A DNA stretch of 64,000 bases from Streptomonospora nanhaiensis. GTDB taxonomy: Bacteria > Actinomycetota > Actinomycetes > Streptosporangiales > Streptosporangiaceae. Below are positions 25,231 through 33,229 of the stretch, piece by piece. A program made the position numbers and the translations under genes. The stretch's first letter is position 1, and every line of letters begins with the position of its first letter. Below the pieces are notes generated by a model that was given only the letters and a program-made list of their open reading frames with translations, did no database searches and was not told where the DNA came from. The stretch covers positions 3,658,001-3,722,000 of the forward strand of contig NZ_JACCFO010000001.1 of the NCBI RefSeq assembly GCF_013410565.1, read 5' to 3'.

Positions 25231-25491
25231 GCGCATCCAGCCTGCAGGCGACGAGGACGAAGGCGGGCAAGAGGAAGGCGAGGGGGCGTCCCGGGGAACC
25301 GGGGCGCCCCCTCGCGGTTGGTGTTCCGGCGGACGCGCAAGAGGGCGGAACCGACGGCGTCCTCGTTCGAAGGGGGAGCGGCCGCGAGGCAACTGGCCTC
25401 CGCCGGGCCTCATCGGTCACGTGGAGGCGGTGGTTAGGCCGGGCCGCCGTCGGGCAGCCGTCCCCGCGACGACCGGCGAGATGAGGGCAGT

Positions 25492-25865
25492 ATGGAGTTC
25501 TCCGAGGTGATCGAGGCGGTCGGCAAGGGGCATCGACCTGGCGGGGGTGGCCGCGATCGCCGTGGGCGCGGCGGCGGTGACCGCTGTCTTCTTCTACCGG
25601 ATCGCGCGTGGGCTCTCCGTCACCGACGGCATACCGCCCCTACCGCCAAGGTCTGGGGCGGGCGATCCTCCTCGGGCTCGAACTCCTCGTGGCGGCCGAC
25701 ATCATCCGCACGGTCGCCGTGGCGCCGACGTTCCGCAGTGTCGGTGTTCTCGCCGGCATCGTACTCATCCGGACCTTCCTCAGCTTCTCGCTGGAGGTCG
25801 AACTGGAAGGCCGCTGGCCCTGGCAGTCCCGCAAGCCGACCACGCCCGCGGTCACCGACCGGTGA
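25492..25865 (+). pseudogene. DUF1622 membrane protein with two frameshifts
   Basis: Three reading frames together give one DUF1622-family membrane protein: MEFSEVIEAVGKG in the first, IDLAGVAAIAVGAAAVTAVF in the second, and AYRPYRQGLGRAILLGLELL with LEVELEGRWPWQ in the third. The breaks are at a GGGG run near 25528 and near 25630. Two independent breaks make a dead gene more likely than sequencing errors. Close homologues are single ORFs of about 120 residues. Confidence 0.7.
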
Positions 25866-25918
25866 GTACCCATGCCCAAGCCGCAGCCTCAGGAAGTCGT
25901 CCCAGGGGACGTGCGGAG

Positions 25919-26172
25919 CTACGCAGTCCACACAGCTGTCGAGGCCAGGTTCTTCCCGAAGCTCGCGCCGGGCCGCCTGCGCGGGGGTTCATTGGCCTGG
26001 CCATGCCGCCGGGGATGTCCCAGTGGGGCTTGTAGGAGAGGTCGACCAGAAGAATGCGGCCGTGGGTGTCGTGGATGATCACCTCGGCCGCCACGCGTTT
26101 GCGTGGTTGGGTGCGGTTGCCTTCCGCTAGATGGGCCTGCCATGCTTGCGGATCGCGCTGGTAGAGGGGCGC
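25919..26172 (-). pseudogene. NUDIX hydrolase N-terminal remnant
   Basis: The segment QRDPQAWQAHLAEGNRTQPR, then VAAEVIIHDTHGRILLVDLSY and PHWDIPGGM is the N-terminal half of a NUDIX hydrolase. Just after GGM the frame shifts (the other frame continues ANEPPR) and the Nudix box RE-EE-G is missing altogether. No start codon with a ribosome site precedes it. A decayed gene in the accessory region. Confidence 0.6.
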
Positions 26173-26219
26173 CCCCGAACAGCCAGGGGCGTCCCCTGGG
26201 GTTTTGCCGTGGGGGTCGC

Positions 26220-26942
26220 TCACGCTTCTTCCTGGAGGCGCCGAAGAACGGGGATCGCCGCGATCTTCTCGGTGGGCATCTTCTCCCATGCGATTCCCAG
26301 CCTTCGGGGGCCGGGACGGCAGAATACGACCTCCTGGGGTGTCACGATCGCGTCCACCCGGACGTCGTGTGGGGCCTCGGGCAGCGGCTCATCCAGCACC
26401 TGGAGATCGTGCACCGTGGTTACGATCATGGTCTCGGCGCTGATCAGCCCGGCCTGCCCGAGCAGGGCGATCTCGATGTCGCTGTAGCCGGCGCCTTTAC
26501 CCAGGCGGACGCCCTCCCGGTTGACCGCGACGCTGCCGCACACGACAACGTCGATGGGCCGCATCCCCTCGAGTCCAACACGCTGGGCGTACCGGGCGGC
26601 TCCCTCAGCAGTGACCGCCTCCTCCCAGATGACATGGGATTGGCTGGGGTCGAGGTCGAAGAACGGCTTCGTCCCGGCGATCTTGGGAACGGCCATGTAC
26701 ACACGCTTGCCGTCCTGAACGGCGTTGAGGCGCACCTCGGCCTGCGCGCGGTCCGGATTGGACTTGACGACCCGGCTGCCCTGCCACGCCGACAGACCAG
26801 CAAGCCGGTGTGCGGCCTGGTCGGCGCCGGTGAAGTCGGGAATCTTGCCGTAGACGCTGCCGCGGCGTCCGGCGCTGTGTGCGTCCAGCAGCGCCCAGAC
26901 GCGACGACGAACGCCGCCTTTCGCATCGTCAATGTCGGTCAT
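26220..26942 (-). CDS. 5-formyltetrahydrofolate cyclo-ligase family protein
   Basis: A 240-residue protein of the 5-FTHF cyclo-ligase fold, which turns 5-formyl-THF into methenyl-THF with ATP. Conserved parts are visible: RVYMAVPKI, then GSVAVNREGVRLGKGAGYSD (the phosphate and folate loop, normally GxGxGxYD), followed by TTVHDLQVLDEPLPEAPHDV. It is the last gene of an operon with an XRE-TPR regulator (8 bases upstream) and a RibD-like protein, an odd setting for a housekeeping folate enzyme, so it may act on a related pterin or thio compound (inference). Confidence 0.8.
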   Translation of the reverse strand: MTDIDDAKGGVRRRVWALLDAHSAGRRGSVYGKIPDFTGADQAAHRLAGLSAWQGSRVVKSNPDRAQAEVRLNAVQDGKRVYMAVPKIAGTKPFFDLDPSQSHVIWEEAVTAEGAARYAQRVGLEGMRPIDVVVCGSVAVNREGVRLGKGAGYSDIEIALLGQAGLISAETMIVTTVHDLQVLDEPLPEAPHDVRVDAIVTPQEVVFCRPGPRRLGIAWEKMPTEKIAAIPVLRRLQEEA

Positions 26943-26950
26943 AGTGCTTC

Positions 26951-28201
26951 CTAGCTGGCAAGAAGGGTGAACAAGCGTTCTCGAACATCGGCGACGGCCC
27001 CCAAGTCACACCAGGGAGCCAGTGCGCGTGCCGCGTCAGCGGTGAGGGAGAGCGCTCCGCCGGCGTGGGTCACCTCAACCACGTCCAGGGCGCGGCCCAG
27101 AGTTGCGGCTGCCTCCTCCGGTTGCTGCCGACGGGCCAAGGCGAGGGCGAGGTTGGCCAGGACCAACCCTTGCGACTTCGCCCGACCCATTTGGAGCAAC
27201 GCTGCTTGTTCGAGGTGGGTCTGCGCCTGCGCGGGCAAGCCGAGGGCCAGGTAGACCGACCCGGCTATGCGATGCACGCGGCCTGCCCATTCGGGTTCGG
27301 GGACAGCAGCCTACTCAGCGATGCGGTCGGTCTCGACCAGGTGGCCTTCGGCCTCGGCTCGGCGCCCGAGGCGCGCATATGCCTCGCTGACATGCAAAGA
27401 AACCAAGGCGCGCACGTACGGGACGCCCGTTGCGGCGTTGGCGGCGCGCTTGACCTCGACAAGGGCGTCACGGGGGCGACCACTGTAGAGCGGGATGAAT
27501 GAGGTGCGCAGCCGCGCTTGGGCGAGTGTGGCCTGATCGCGGGCTTCATGGGCGGCAAGCACCGCCTCGTGGAAGAAAACAGTGGCGGCGTGGCCGTCAC
27601 GGCGGTGGGAAGCATCCCAAAGAAGTTGCCCCATGAGCAGAGCCGACCGGGCACGCAGCCGTAGAAATCGGTGAGTGCTGCCTGAACGCCGGAGAGCACC
27701 GTGGACGAGCCCGGCTTCGCCGAGCAGGACGGCTGAGGAGGCCACATCGTAATCGCGCTCCAACCGGTCAAGATCAGCAAGCAGACCGTCGGCGTCTCCG
27801 ACTGCGGGAGCATTGATCGCCTCGGGCACTCCAGCGCGCGAGGGTGCAGACGACTGAAATGCGGTCCCGCTTGCTTTGGCGCCAAGCGTTTCAGTACTTC
27901 GCCCGGTCGGCCCGTGCTCCCAATGCCTAGGAAGAAGCCCGAGCATACGTCCGGGGATGCGCATTCCATCGGCGATCTGCTGGATCTTCGCGTAGCTTGT
28001 GATTGTTCCGCGGCCCCGGGCAAGGGATCCGACGCGCTCCGGTTTGATCTCGCAGGATTCGGCGATGGCGCTGTAGCTGATGCCGGCCCACTGGCGTGCC
28101 AGGAAGAAGAGCCGCCCAAAGTCCCGCTTCTCCAAGGCGTCTTCGACGTCCGGCCTTCGCAGCACGTCGTCGGGCAGCGCGGCACGCGGCACGAATGTCA
28201 C
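26951..28201 (-). pseudogene. XRE-TPR regulator interrupted by an amber codon
   Basis: One reading frame from the GTG at 28201 to 26951 gives an XRE domain (SYSAIAESCEIKPERVGSLA), then TPR-like helices (AVLAAHEARDQATLAQARLR) continuing to VRERLFTLLAS. A single in-frame TAG at 27311-27313 (after TDRIAE) splits it about 100 residues before the natural end; downstream sequence AAVPEPEWAGRVHRIAGSVY stays clearly coding, and a GTG lies shortly after for possible restart. The start overlaps the RibD-like stop (GTGA) with GGAGG upstream. Either a recent nonsense mutation or a two-piece protein. Confidence 0.7.
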
Positions 28202-29079
28202 GAGTCCTCCTCCGTGGGTGCGGGGCGACGGGCCGCGTGGATGACGACGGCGTCCGAATCTCGGGTGAGGGCGTCGATGCTGTAGCCAGTGGGAAGCAGT
28301 TCCCCGGTGGCCAGCCCGCCGACCTCGACCGGCAGGACCACGGTGATGTGGTCGATCATGCCCGCCCGCAGGAACGGATCCGCTTGAGACCGCCCTCCTC
28401 GGAAGAGGACCGTGCGCGCGCCGCCGTCGAACAGCGCGCGAAGAGCTGCGTCCGGTGCGGCCGGGTCGACGCGGCCGGGCAGGTGCAGAATGCCTTCGCC
28501 ATGGCTGCCGGGTACGGCTTCGCGAACACGGCCGTCGGCGTAAAGGACGGCGTCCATCCTGGCTAGGAGGTGGGAGAGGTCGGCTTCGGCGAGGCCGTGG
28601 GGACCAAGCACGCAGGTCCACCACAGGACCGGGCGGCGGGTGCGCAGAGTGGTCATCCAGGGCCCCAGCACCAGGCCCGCCTCGTCGGCGAGTACACCGA
28701 CCTCGACGTCCACGCCTGCGGCGCGCAGCCGCGCCGCGCCCCCTTCCTCTCGTGAGGTGGGGTCGAGCAGGGCGATGAGGACCCGGGCGATCCCGGCGTC
28801 GAGGAGAGCCTGACGGCACGGCGGGGTGCGCCCAGCATGGTTGCAGGGCTCCAGGGTGACCACTGCGGTCGCGCCGCGGGCGCGTTCGCCGGCTTGGGCG
28901 AGAGCGATCGTCTCCGCGTGGGATTCGCCTTTGCGCTGGTGGTAGCCCTGCCCCACGATTTCGCCGGACTCATCGAGGATGACGCAGCCCACCGGAGGGT
29001 TGGGGGCGGTGGTCCCTAGGCCGTGGGCGGACAGGGCAATTGCACGGCGCATCGCGGCTGCTTCGGCTGGGGTGGCCAT
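28198..29079 (-). CDS. RibD-like deaminase with divergent reductase domain
   Basis: A 293-residue protein. Residues 1-145 form a complete riboflavin-type cytidine-deaminase fold: SHAETIALAQAG (zinc His and catalytic Glu) and TLEPCNHAGRTPPCRQAL (two zinc Cys). Residues 150-280 keep only a loose resemblance to the RibD/DHFR-like reductase (GGARTVLFRGG). It is not with other riboflavin genes but between an XRE-TPR regulator remnant and an XRE-TPR regulator plus a folate cyclo-ligase. A specialised pyrimidine or pterin deaminase is plausible; the true substrate is unknown. Confidence 0.75.
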   Translation of the reverse strand: MATPAEAAAMRRAIALSAHGLGTTAPNPPVGCVILDESGEIVGQGYHQRKGESHAETIALAQAGERARGATAVVTLEPCNHAGRTPPCRQALLDAGIARVLIALLDPTSREEGGAARLRAAGVDVEVGVLADEAGLVLGPWMTTLRTRRPVLWWTCVLGPHGLAEADLSHLLARMDAVLYADGRVREAVPGSHGEGILHLPGRVDPAAPDAALRALFDGGARTVLFRGGRSQADPFLRAGMIDHITVVLPVEVGGLATGELLPTGYSIDALTRDSDAVVIHAARRPAPTEEDS

Positions 29080-29082
29080 GGC

Positions 29083-29608
29083 CTAATCCTGCCCTGTGTC
29101 ACCGAGGTCGTGAAGGAGCTCGTCGACGGCGGGGAGTGCCCGGTGGGGGCGCAAAGACTCCGCCAGGGCTGTGATGTCGGCAATGGCGCCTCCGGTGCCG
29201 GTGGTGCGTGCGATGGCCAGGGATTCCCGCGCCAAGGCGGCGGCGTGGTCGAGGTCGCCCAGCATGTGGTGGGCGGTGGCGCAGCGGGCCAGGGCGACGC
29301 CGCGGTCGCGCTGGTAGACCACTGGCATTCGGGGGATCACCTCTTCGTAGAGGCAGACGGCGCGCTCGGGGCGGCCCAGTGCCGTCCAAGCGCGTGCCCG
29401 TTCGAGTTCGATGTAGTCGGGGGTGCAGAAGGCCCCGTGGCCGACGCCGGCGTCGCCGTGGACGTCGGGGCCCACAGTAGCTGATGCCGGCCAATTTCCG
29501 AGCGAGGGCGAACACGCGCCCGAAGTTGTGGGCAGCCAAGGCTTGCTGCATGTCCACGCGCTGGAGCACGGCGGGCGGCAGTGCGGCGGGCGGACGCGGC
29601 TCTCTCAT
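29083..29608 (-). pseudogene. Decayed XRE-TPR regulator, paralog of the one at 26951
   Basis: The first 44 residues (LQRVDMQQALAAHNFGRVFA, LARKLAGISY) align with the start of the XRE-TPR regulator at 28201, and a second frame (29083-29475: IELERARAWTALGRPERAVC, ARESLAIARTTGTGG) aligns with its TPR end. About 200 residues in between are deleted at about 29480 and the two halves are out of frame. It ends 4 bases before the RibD-like gene, so it headed the same operon. A duplicated regulator that has been lost. Confidence 0.7.
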
Positions 29609-29721
29609 GGCGCGGCTCGTCCTCCAGGGGGTGTGGGTAGGAGGCGTCCGGAGATCCTACCCATGATGGGGATAGCCCGCAGGGGCAAGACGCCGAGCGT
29701 TCTCCTCGACAGCATGGCGGT

Positions 29722-30171
29722 GTGAGTTCATCCCATCGCCCCGCTGCGTCCGCGTCCCCCGACGACGTCGACTGGCTGCTGCAGCGATTTACCGGAGAGA
29801 CCTCGGGCGTCGAGCATGCCGTGCTGGTGTCCTCCGACGGGGTCTGCATGGCTACCTCCCGCGGCCTGGACAACGAGCGTGCGGGTGACCTGGCCGCGGT
29901 TGTCAGCGGACTGCAGGGCGTGGCCGAGGCCGTCGGCGGCCTCTTCGACCTCGGCGACACCGAGCAGGTGCTGATCCTCATGGCCCGCGGGCGGCTGGTG
30001 ATAAGGGCGATCAGCGACGGCTCCCGATTGGCGGTGATCACCACCGCCCGCGCGGATCTGAAGGTCGTCGCCTTCCAGATGGCCCGGGTGGCCGATGGTG
30101 TGGGCCACGCGCTCACACCGGCCGTTCGCCGTGAACTCCTCTCCTCCGCCACCGACTCTGCGAACACGTGA
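29722..30171 (+). CDS. Roadblock/LC7 domain protein
   Basis: A 149-residue roadblock/LC7 protein (residues about 10-125: VDWLLQRFTGETSGVEHAVL, SDGVCMATSRGL, AVVSGLQGVAEAVGGLFDLG). In actinobacterial conservons (cvn) such a protein (CvnB) sits between a membrane histidine-kinase-like CvnA and DUF742 (CvnC) and the small GTPase CvnD. Here only CvnB- and CvnC-like genes are present. GTG start; its stop overlaps the DUF742 gene. Confidence 0.85.
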   Translation: MSSSHRPAASASPDDVDWLLQRFTGETSGVEHAVLVSSDGVCMATSRGLDNERAGDLAAVVSGLQGVAEAVGGLFDLGDTEQVLILMARGRLVIRAISDGSRLAVITTARADLKVVAFQMARVADGVGHALTPAVRRELLSSATDSANT

Positions 30172-30464
30172 TCATGCCCGACACCCCCCTGTTTGAGCCC
30201 TACCGCTTCACGTCTGCGGGACCGCACCGGTCCCGCACACCGATCACCACCGATGACTGGCTGACTCCCACCTCGGCCCCGGAGCCGGTCGCGCCCGTCG
30301 CGCGGCAGGTGCTGGCCTGCGTGCGCACCGCCGAGGACTGCACGGTGGCCCAGGCCGCTGCCTCCTGCGACCTGCCTGAGGGTGTGGCCCTGGTGGCGGT
30401 CACCGACCTTGAGCGCGCTGGTCTTGTGCGCATCACCCCGGCTGAGGAAGGTGGCGTGCGATGA
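30168..30464 (+). CDS. DUF742 protein
   Basis: A 98-residue DUF742 protein with the usual winged-helix-like centre (VARQVLACVRTAEDCTVAQA, then LPEGVALVAVTDLERAGLVR). It is the CvnC-type partner of the preceding roadblock protein, with which it overlaps by 4 bases. Its own stop overlaps the start of the FAD monooxygenase, which takes the place where a GTPase gene would normally be. Confidence 0.8.
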   Translation: MIMPDTPLFEPYRFTSAGPHRSRTPITTDDWLTPTSAPEPVAPVARQVLACVRTAEDCTVAQAAASCDLPEGVALVAVTDLERAGLVRITPAEEGGVR

Positions 30465-31738
30465 GCCGCCGGATCCTCATCGTGGGCGCGGGCCAGTCCG
30501 GGCTGCACCTGGCCCACGGCCTGCAGGGCGCGGGCTATGACGTCACCGTCATGACCGCCCAGAAGCCGGAGGAGATCCGCACGAGCCTGCCGTCGGTCAC
30601 CCAGTTCTCCCTGCCCCTGGCACGGGAGGTCGAGCAGCGGCTCGGCCTGGACTTCTACGCCGACCTCGCGCCGCGCATCCACGGCGTCCACCTGGAGCTG
30701 TACCCGCCCGGCTACCCCGGCTCGATGACGGTCTCCGGGGCCTTCGCCAGCGAGGCGATCGCGGTCGACCGGCGGCTGAAGCAGGCGGACTGGCTGGAGT
30801 ACCTCCAGGACCGGGGCGCCAAGGCGATCTTCGCCGGCTGCACCGTCTCCGACCTCGCCTACTTCCCCTCCATGTTCGACCTGGTCGTGGTGGCCACCGG
30901 CGGCGGCATGCTCGGTGAACTCTTCCCCGACACCGACGAGCTTCGGGGCGTGGGCGGCCACCGGCGCGTGATCACCCAGGTGCTGTGCGAGGGGATCGAG
31001 CCCAGCCCTTCGGGCGCCGACTACGCCGAGGTCATCTCCTCGCCGCTGGGGCGCATCCTCATCGCGCCGATCCTCAGCCCCTACGGCCCCGCGCACTCGG
31101 TGTGCGTCATGGACGCCCCCGGCGGCAGCCTCGACGGCTCCCATCTGCGGCCCCAGCGCGGCCACCCCGACCCCGAGGCCGTCACCTCGTGGATCGTGTC
31201 CGCCCTGGGCGAGCACTTCCCCGAGGTCTACCCTCGCGTCGCCGGCGCCTCGCCGATCGACGCCCACGCCGCCCTGGTCACCACGGTGCGCCCGCACGTG
31301 CGCAAGCCCGTCGCCGCCCTGGCCGGCGGGCACGTCCTCGGGCTGGCCGACGCGGTCGTGCACACCGATCCGCTGGCCGGGCAGGGATGGGCGGTCTCCA
31401 GTCTGAGTGCCTCCGTCTACCTGACCCGCATCCTCGACCACGGCGACGCGCCCTTCACACCGGAGTGGATGGAGGAGACCTTCACCGCCGCGTGGCAGTC
31501 CGGTGTCAGTGCGGCCGACCGCCTCAGCAGCGCCCTGCACTCCATGTGGGAGCCCGGCGCCCCGCCCCACCTAGCCGAGGTCCTGGCCGCCGCGGCCACC
31601 ATCCCGACGGTGGCCGACCGGTTCATCGGCGGCCTGGCCGACCCGGCCGACTACGAGAAGTGGCTGTATGAGCCCGAGACCGCGCGCGCCTACATCGCGG
31701 CGGTCACCCGGCCCCACTCTGACGCGACTCCGACCTGA
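30461..31738 (+). CDS. Styrene/indole monooxygenase-type FAD enzyme
   Basis: A 425-residue two-component flavin monooxygenase of the StyA/indole monooxygenase family. The FAD-binding GAGQSGLHLAHGL is at residues 8-20, and LVVVATGG marks the second nucleotide motif. StyA-type enzymes epoxidise styrene or indole and need a separate NADH:FAD reductase, which is not seen here. It overlaps the DUF742 gene, and a SAM methyltransferase follows 29 bases later, suggesting a short tailoring pathway. Confidence 0.85.
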   Translation: MSRRILIVGAGQSGLHLAHGLQGAGYDVTVMTAQKPEEIRTSLPSVTQFSLPLAREVEQRLGLDFYADLAPRIHGVHLELYPPGYPGSMTVSGAFASEAIAVDRRLKQADWLEYLQDRGAKAIFAGCTVSDLAYFPSMFDLVVVATGGGMLGELFPDTDELRGVGGHRRVITQVLCEGIEPSPSGADYAEVISSPLGRILIAPILSPYGPAHSVCVMDAPGGSLDGSHLRPQRGHPDPEAVTSWIVSALGEHFPEVYPRVAGASPIDAHAALVTTVRPHVRKPVAALAGGHVLGLADAVVHTDPLAGQGWAVSSLSASVYLTRILDHGDAPFTPEWMEETFTAAWQSGVSAADRLSSALHSMWEPGAPPHLAEVLAAAATIPTVADRFIGGLADPADYEKWLYEPETARAYIAAVTRPHSDATPT

Positions 31739-31767
31739 CCCTGCGGCTCCCGTCTGGAGGCACCACC

Positions 31768-32472
31768 ATGTCCGTCCCCCCGCCTTCGCCACAGCCCTCC
31801 GCCGGCTCCTCCACCCCGCCCCCCGGATCGGACTCCCGAGTGTGGAGCCGCCGCAACATGACCTGGCTCTACGACGCCCTGGTCATCCACGGCACCTACC
31901 GGGTGCTGTGGAGCTGCCCGTGGCGACGCGTGTTCGCCCTCTACGCCGAGGCCGTCCGCCCCGGCCAGACCGTCCTGGAGATCGGCCCCGGCGGCGGGTA
32001 CTTCCTCGACCGCCTCAAGCCGCGCGGCATCGAGCTGCATCTGCTCGATGTCCACGACGGGCCGCTGCAGGCCTCCGCGGCGCGCCTGGCCCGGCACCGC
32101 CCGGTCACCCACCGCCAGAGCGCGCTGGAGCCCTTCCCGCTGGAGAAGGGGAGCGTGGACACGGCGGTGCTGTCGATGGTGCTGCACTGCGTGCCCGGGC
32201 AGAGCGTGGTGGAGAAGGCGGCGGTGTTCGACGGCATCGCCGCCGCCCTCAAGCCGGGCACGGGGGTGTGCATCGGGGCGACCGTGCTGTCCCAGGGCAC
32301 CGACCTCAGCGCCCTGGGGCGGGCCGGACTGCGCTACCTCAACGCCAAGCAGATCTTCGCCAACACCGGCGACACGCTGAGCGACCTGACGGCCGTCCTG
32401 CACGACCGCTTCGCCGACGTGCGCCTGGAGGTGTGCGGCTCGGTCGCGCTGTGGCGGGTGACCGCCCGATGA
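31768..32472 (+). CDS. SAM-dependent methyltransferase
   Basis: A 234-residue class I methyltransferase (UbiE/COQ5-like). The SAM site VLEIGPGGGYFLDRL lies at about residues 70-84, the acidic ribose contact in LLDVHD, and SMVLHCVPG stands where family members have the post-III motif. The first 25 residues are Pro/Ser-rich and probably disordered. The stop overlaps the start of the ketosynthase fragment, so a polyketide synthase once belonged to the same operon. Confidence 0.82.
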   Translation: MSVPPPSPQPSAGSSTPPPGSDSRVWSRRNMTWLYDALVIHGTYRVLWSCPWRRVFALYAEAVRPGQTVLEIGPGGGYFLDRLKPRGIELHLLDVHDGPLQASAARLARHRPVTHRQSALEPFPLEKGSVDTAVLSMVLHCVPGQSVVEKAAVFDGIAAALKPGTGVCIGATVLSQGTDLSALGRAGLRYLNAKQIFANTGDTLSDLTAVLHDRFADVRLEVCGSVALWRVTAR

Positions 32473-32735
32473 GCACCTGCGCCCCCGTGCCGGTGGTGGT
32501 CACCGGGATCGCCTGCCGCCTGCCCGGCGGAATCACCACTCCCCGCGGCTTCTGGGAGTTCATGATGGGCGGCCGCGACGCCGTCGCGCCCATCCCCGCG
32601 CAGCGGTGGAAGGAGATGGTGACGCTGCTGGCCGAGGAGGACCGCCCGTCCAAGCCCTGGCACGCCGGCACCATCGAGATCGACGCCTTCGATCACGCCT
32701 TCTTCGGGATCAGCGCGGAGGAGGAGGCCGCCAGC
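32469..32735 (+). pseudogene. Type I polyketide ketosynthase, N-terminal fragment
   Basis: About 88 residues match the beginning of a type I ketosynthase: PVVVTGIACRLPGG, then GFWEFMMGGRDAVAPIPAQR and AFDHAFFGISAEEE. The family would go on with AAMDPQQR, but the sequence runs instead into the antisense of an NmrA-like gene and ends at 32807. Active-site Cys and His are absent. The cut marks the right edge of the accessory region. Confidence 0.8.
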
Positions 32736-32743
32736 GCCTCCTC
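32721..32743. repeat. Inverted repeat at the recombination junction
   Basis: GAGGAGGC (32721-32728) and GCCTCCTC (32736-32743) with a 7-base loop sit exactly where the ketosynthase and NmrA-like frames are joined tail to tail. The same bases fit both coding sequences (EEEA in one, EEALAAS in the other), so the repeat may be a microhomology used in the joining. Confidence 0.55.
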
Positions 32744-33112
32744 GGTCGCGCGGTGCACGCGGGCCAGGCGCAGCGGGTTGGTGTCGGCGCGGACGATCGA
32801 CGTGTAGGCGACCAGGCCGACCCGGGCGGCCCGCGCGGCGTCCACCACGGCGCGGTGCTGGACGAGGCGCAGGTCGTCCGGGCCGCTCGACGAGACGAAC
32901 AGCAGCCGGTCGGCCCCGTCGAACGCCGGGGCGAGGGTTTCGGGCCGGTCGTAGTCGGCCTCGCGGACCACCACGCCTCTGGCCGCGAGGTCGGCGGCGC
33001 GCTCGGGCGCGCGGACGGCGGCGACGACCTCGGCGGCGGGCACGCCGCGGCGCAGCAGGTGCTCCACGACCAGGCGGCCCAGCCGGCCGCTGGCTCCGGT
33101 GACGACGATCAT
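32730..33112 (-). pseudogene. NmrA/QorB-like NAD(P)-binding protein, C terminus lost
   Basis: The first 128 residues follow the QorB/NmrA family: TGASGRLGRLVVEHLLRRG at 6-24, then ADRLLFVSSSG, VDAARAARVGLVAYTSIVRA and HRATEEALAAS. The homologous sequence ends there and the frame stops at 32693 after a few unrelated residues; the 150-residue substrate half is gone. It is divergent from the HxlR regulator with a shared operator, the normal arrangement for this pair, so it is a chromosomal gene cut by the island. Confidence 0.78.
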
Positions 33113-33168
33113 CGAGGACTCCTTCGCGGTCAGGGGAGGGCGCGCCACATCCCGGCGCACCCCAGCAT

Positions 33169-33206
33169 GCACTTTCCAATAGATAGCACAAACTTTTAGA
33201 AAGTGC
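33169..33206. promoter_or_regulatory. HxlR operator candidate and -10 region
   Basis: GCACTTTC (33169-33176) and GAAAGTGC (33199-33206) form a perfect 8-base inverted repeat with 22 bases between, in an AT-rich patch between the divergent NmrA-like and HxlR genes. TAGTCT at 33218-33223, six bases before the HxlR ATG, is a likely -10 box of a leaderless transcript. Confidence 0.6.
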
Positions 33207-33229
33207 TGTGCGCTGGGTAGTCTGGGTCC

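Noticed and set aside
29722-30464. A full conservon (cvn) signalling locus
   Set aside because: Only roadblock and DUF742 genes are present; neither the kinase-like nor the GTPase gene lies on either side.
31768-32472. The SAM methyltransferase as part of the lasso pathway
   Set aside because: It is 7 kb away, in an operon with a monooxygenase and a ketosynthase fragment, and is of the UbiE-like kind, not a peptide-modifying family.
16691-32743. A complete integrative element inserted at tRNA-Arg
   Set aside because: No integrase, excisionase, replication or transfer gene and no second copy of the tRNA 3' end were found, so only a remnant island is claimed.
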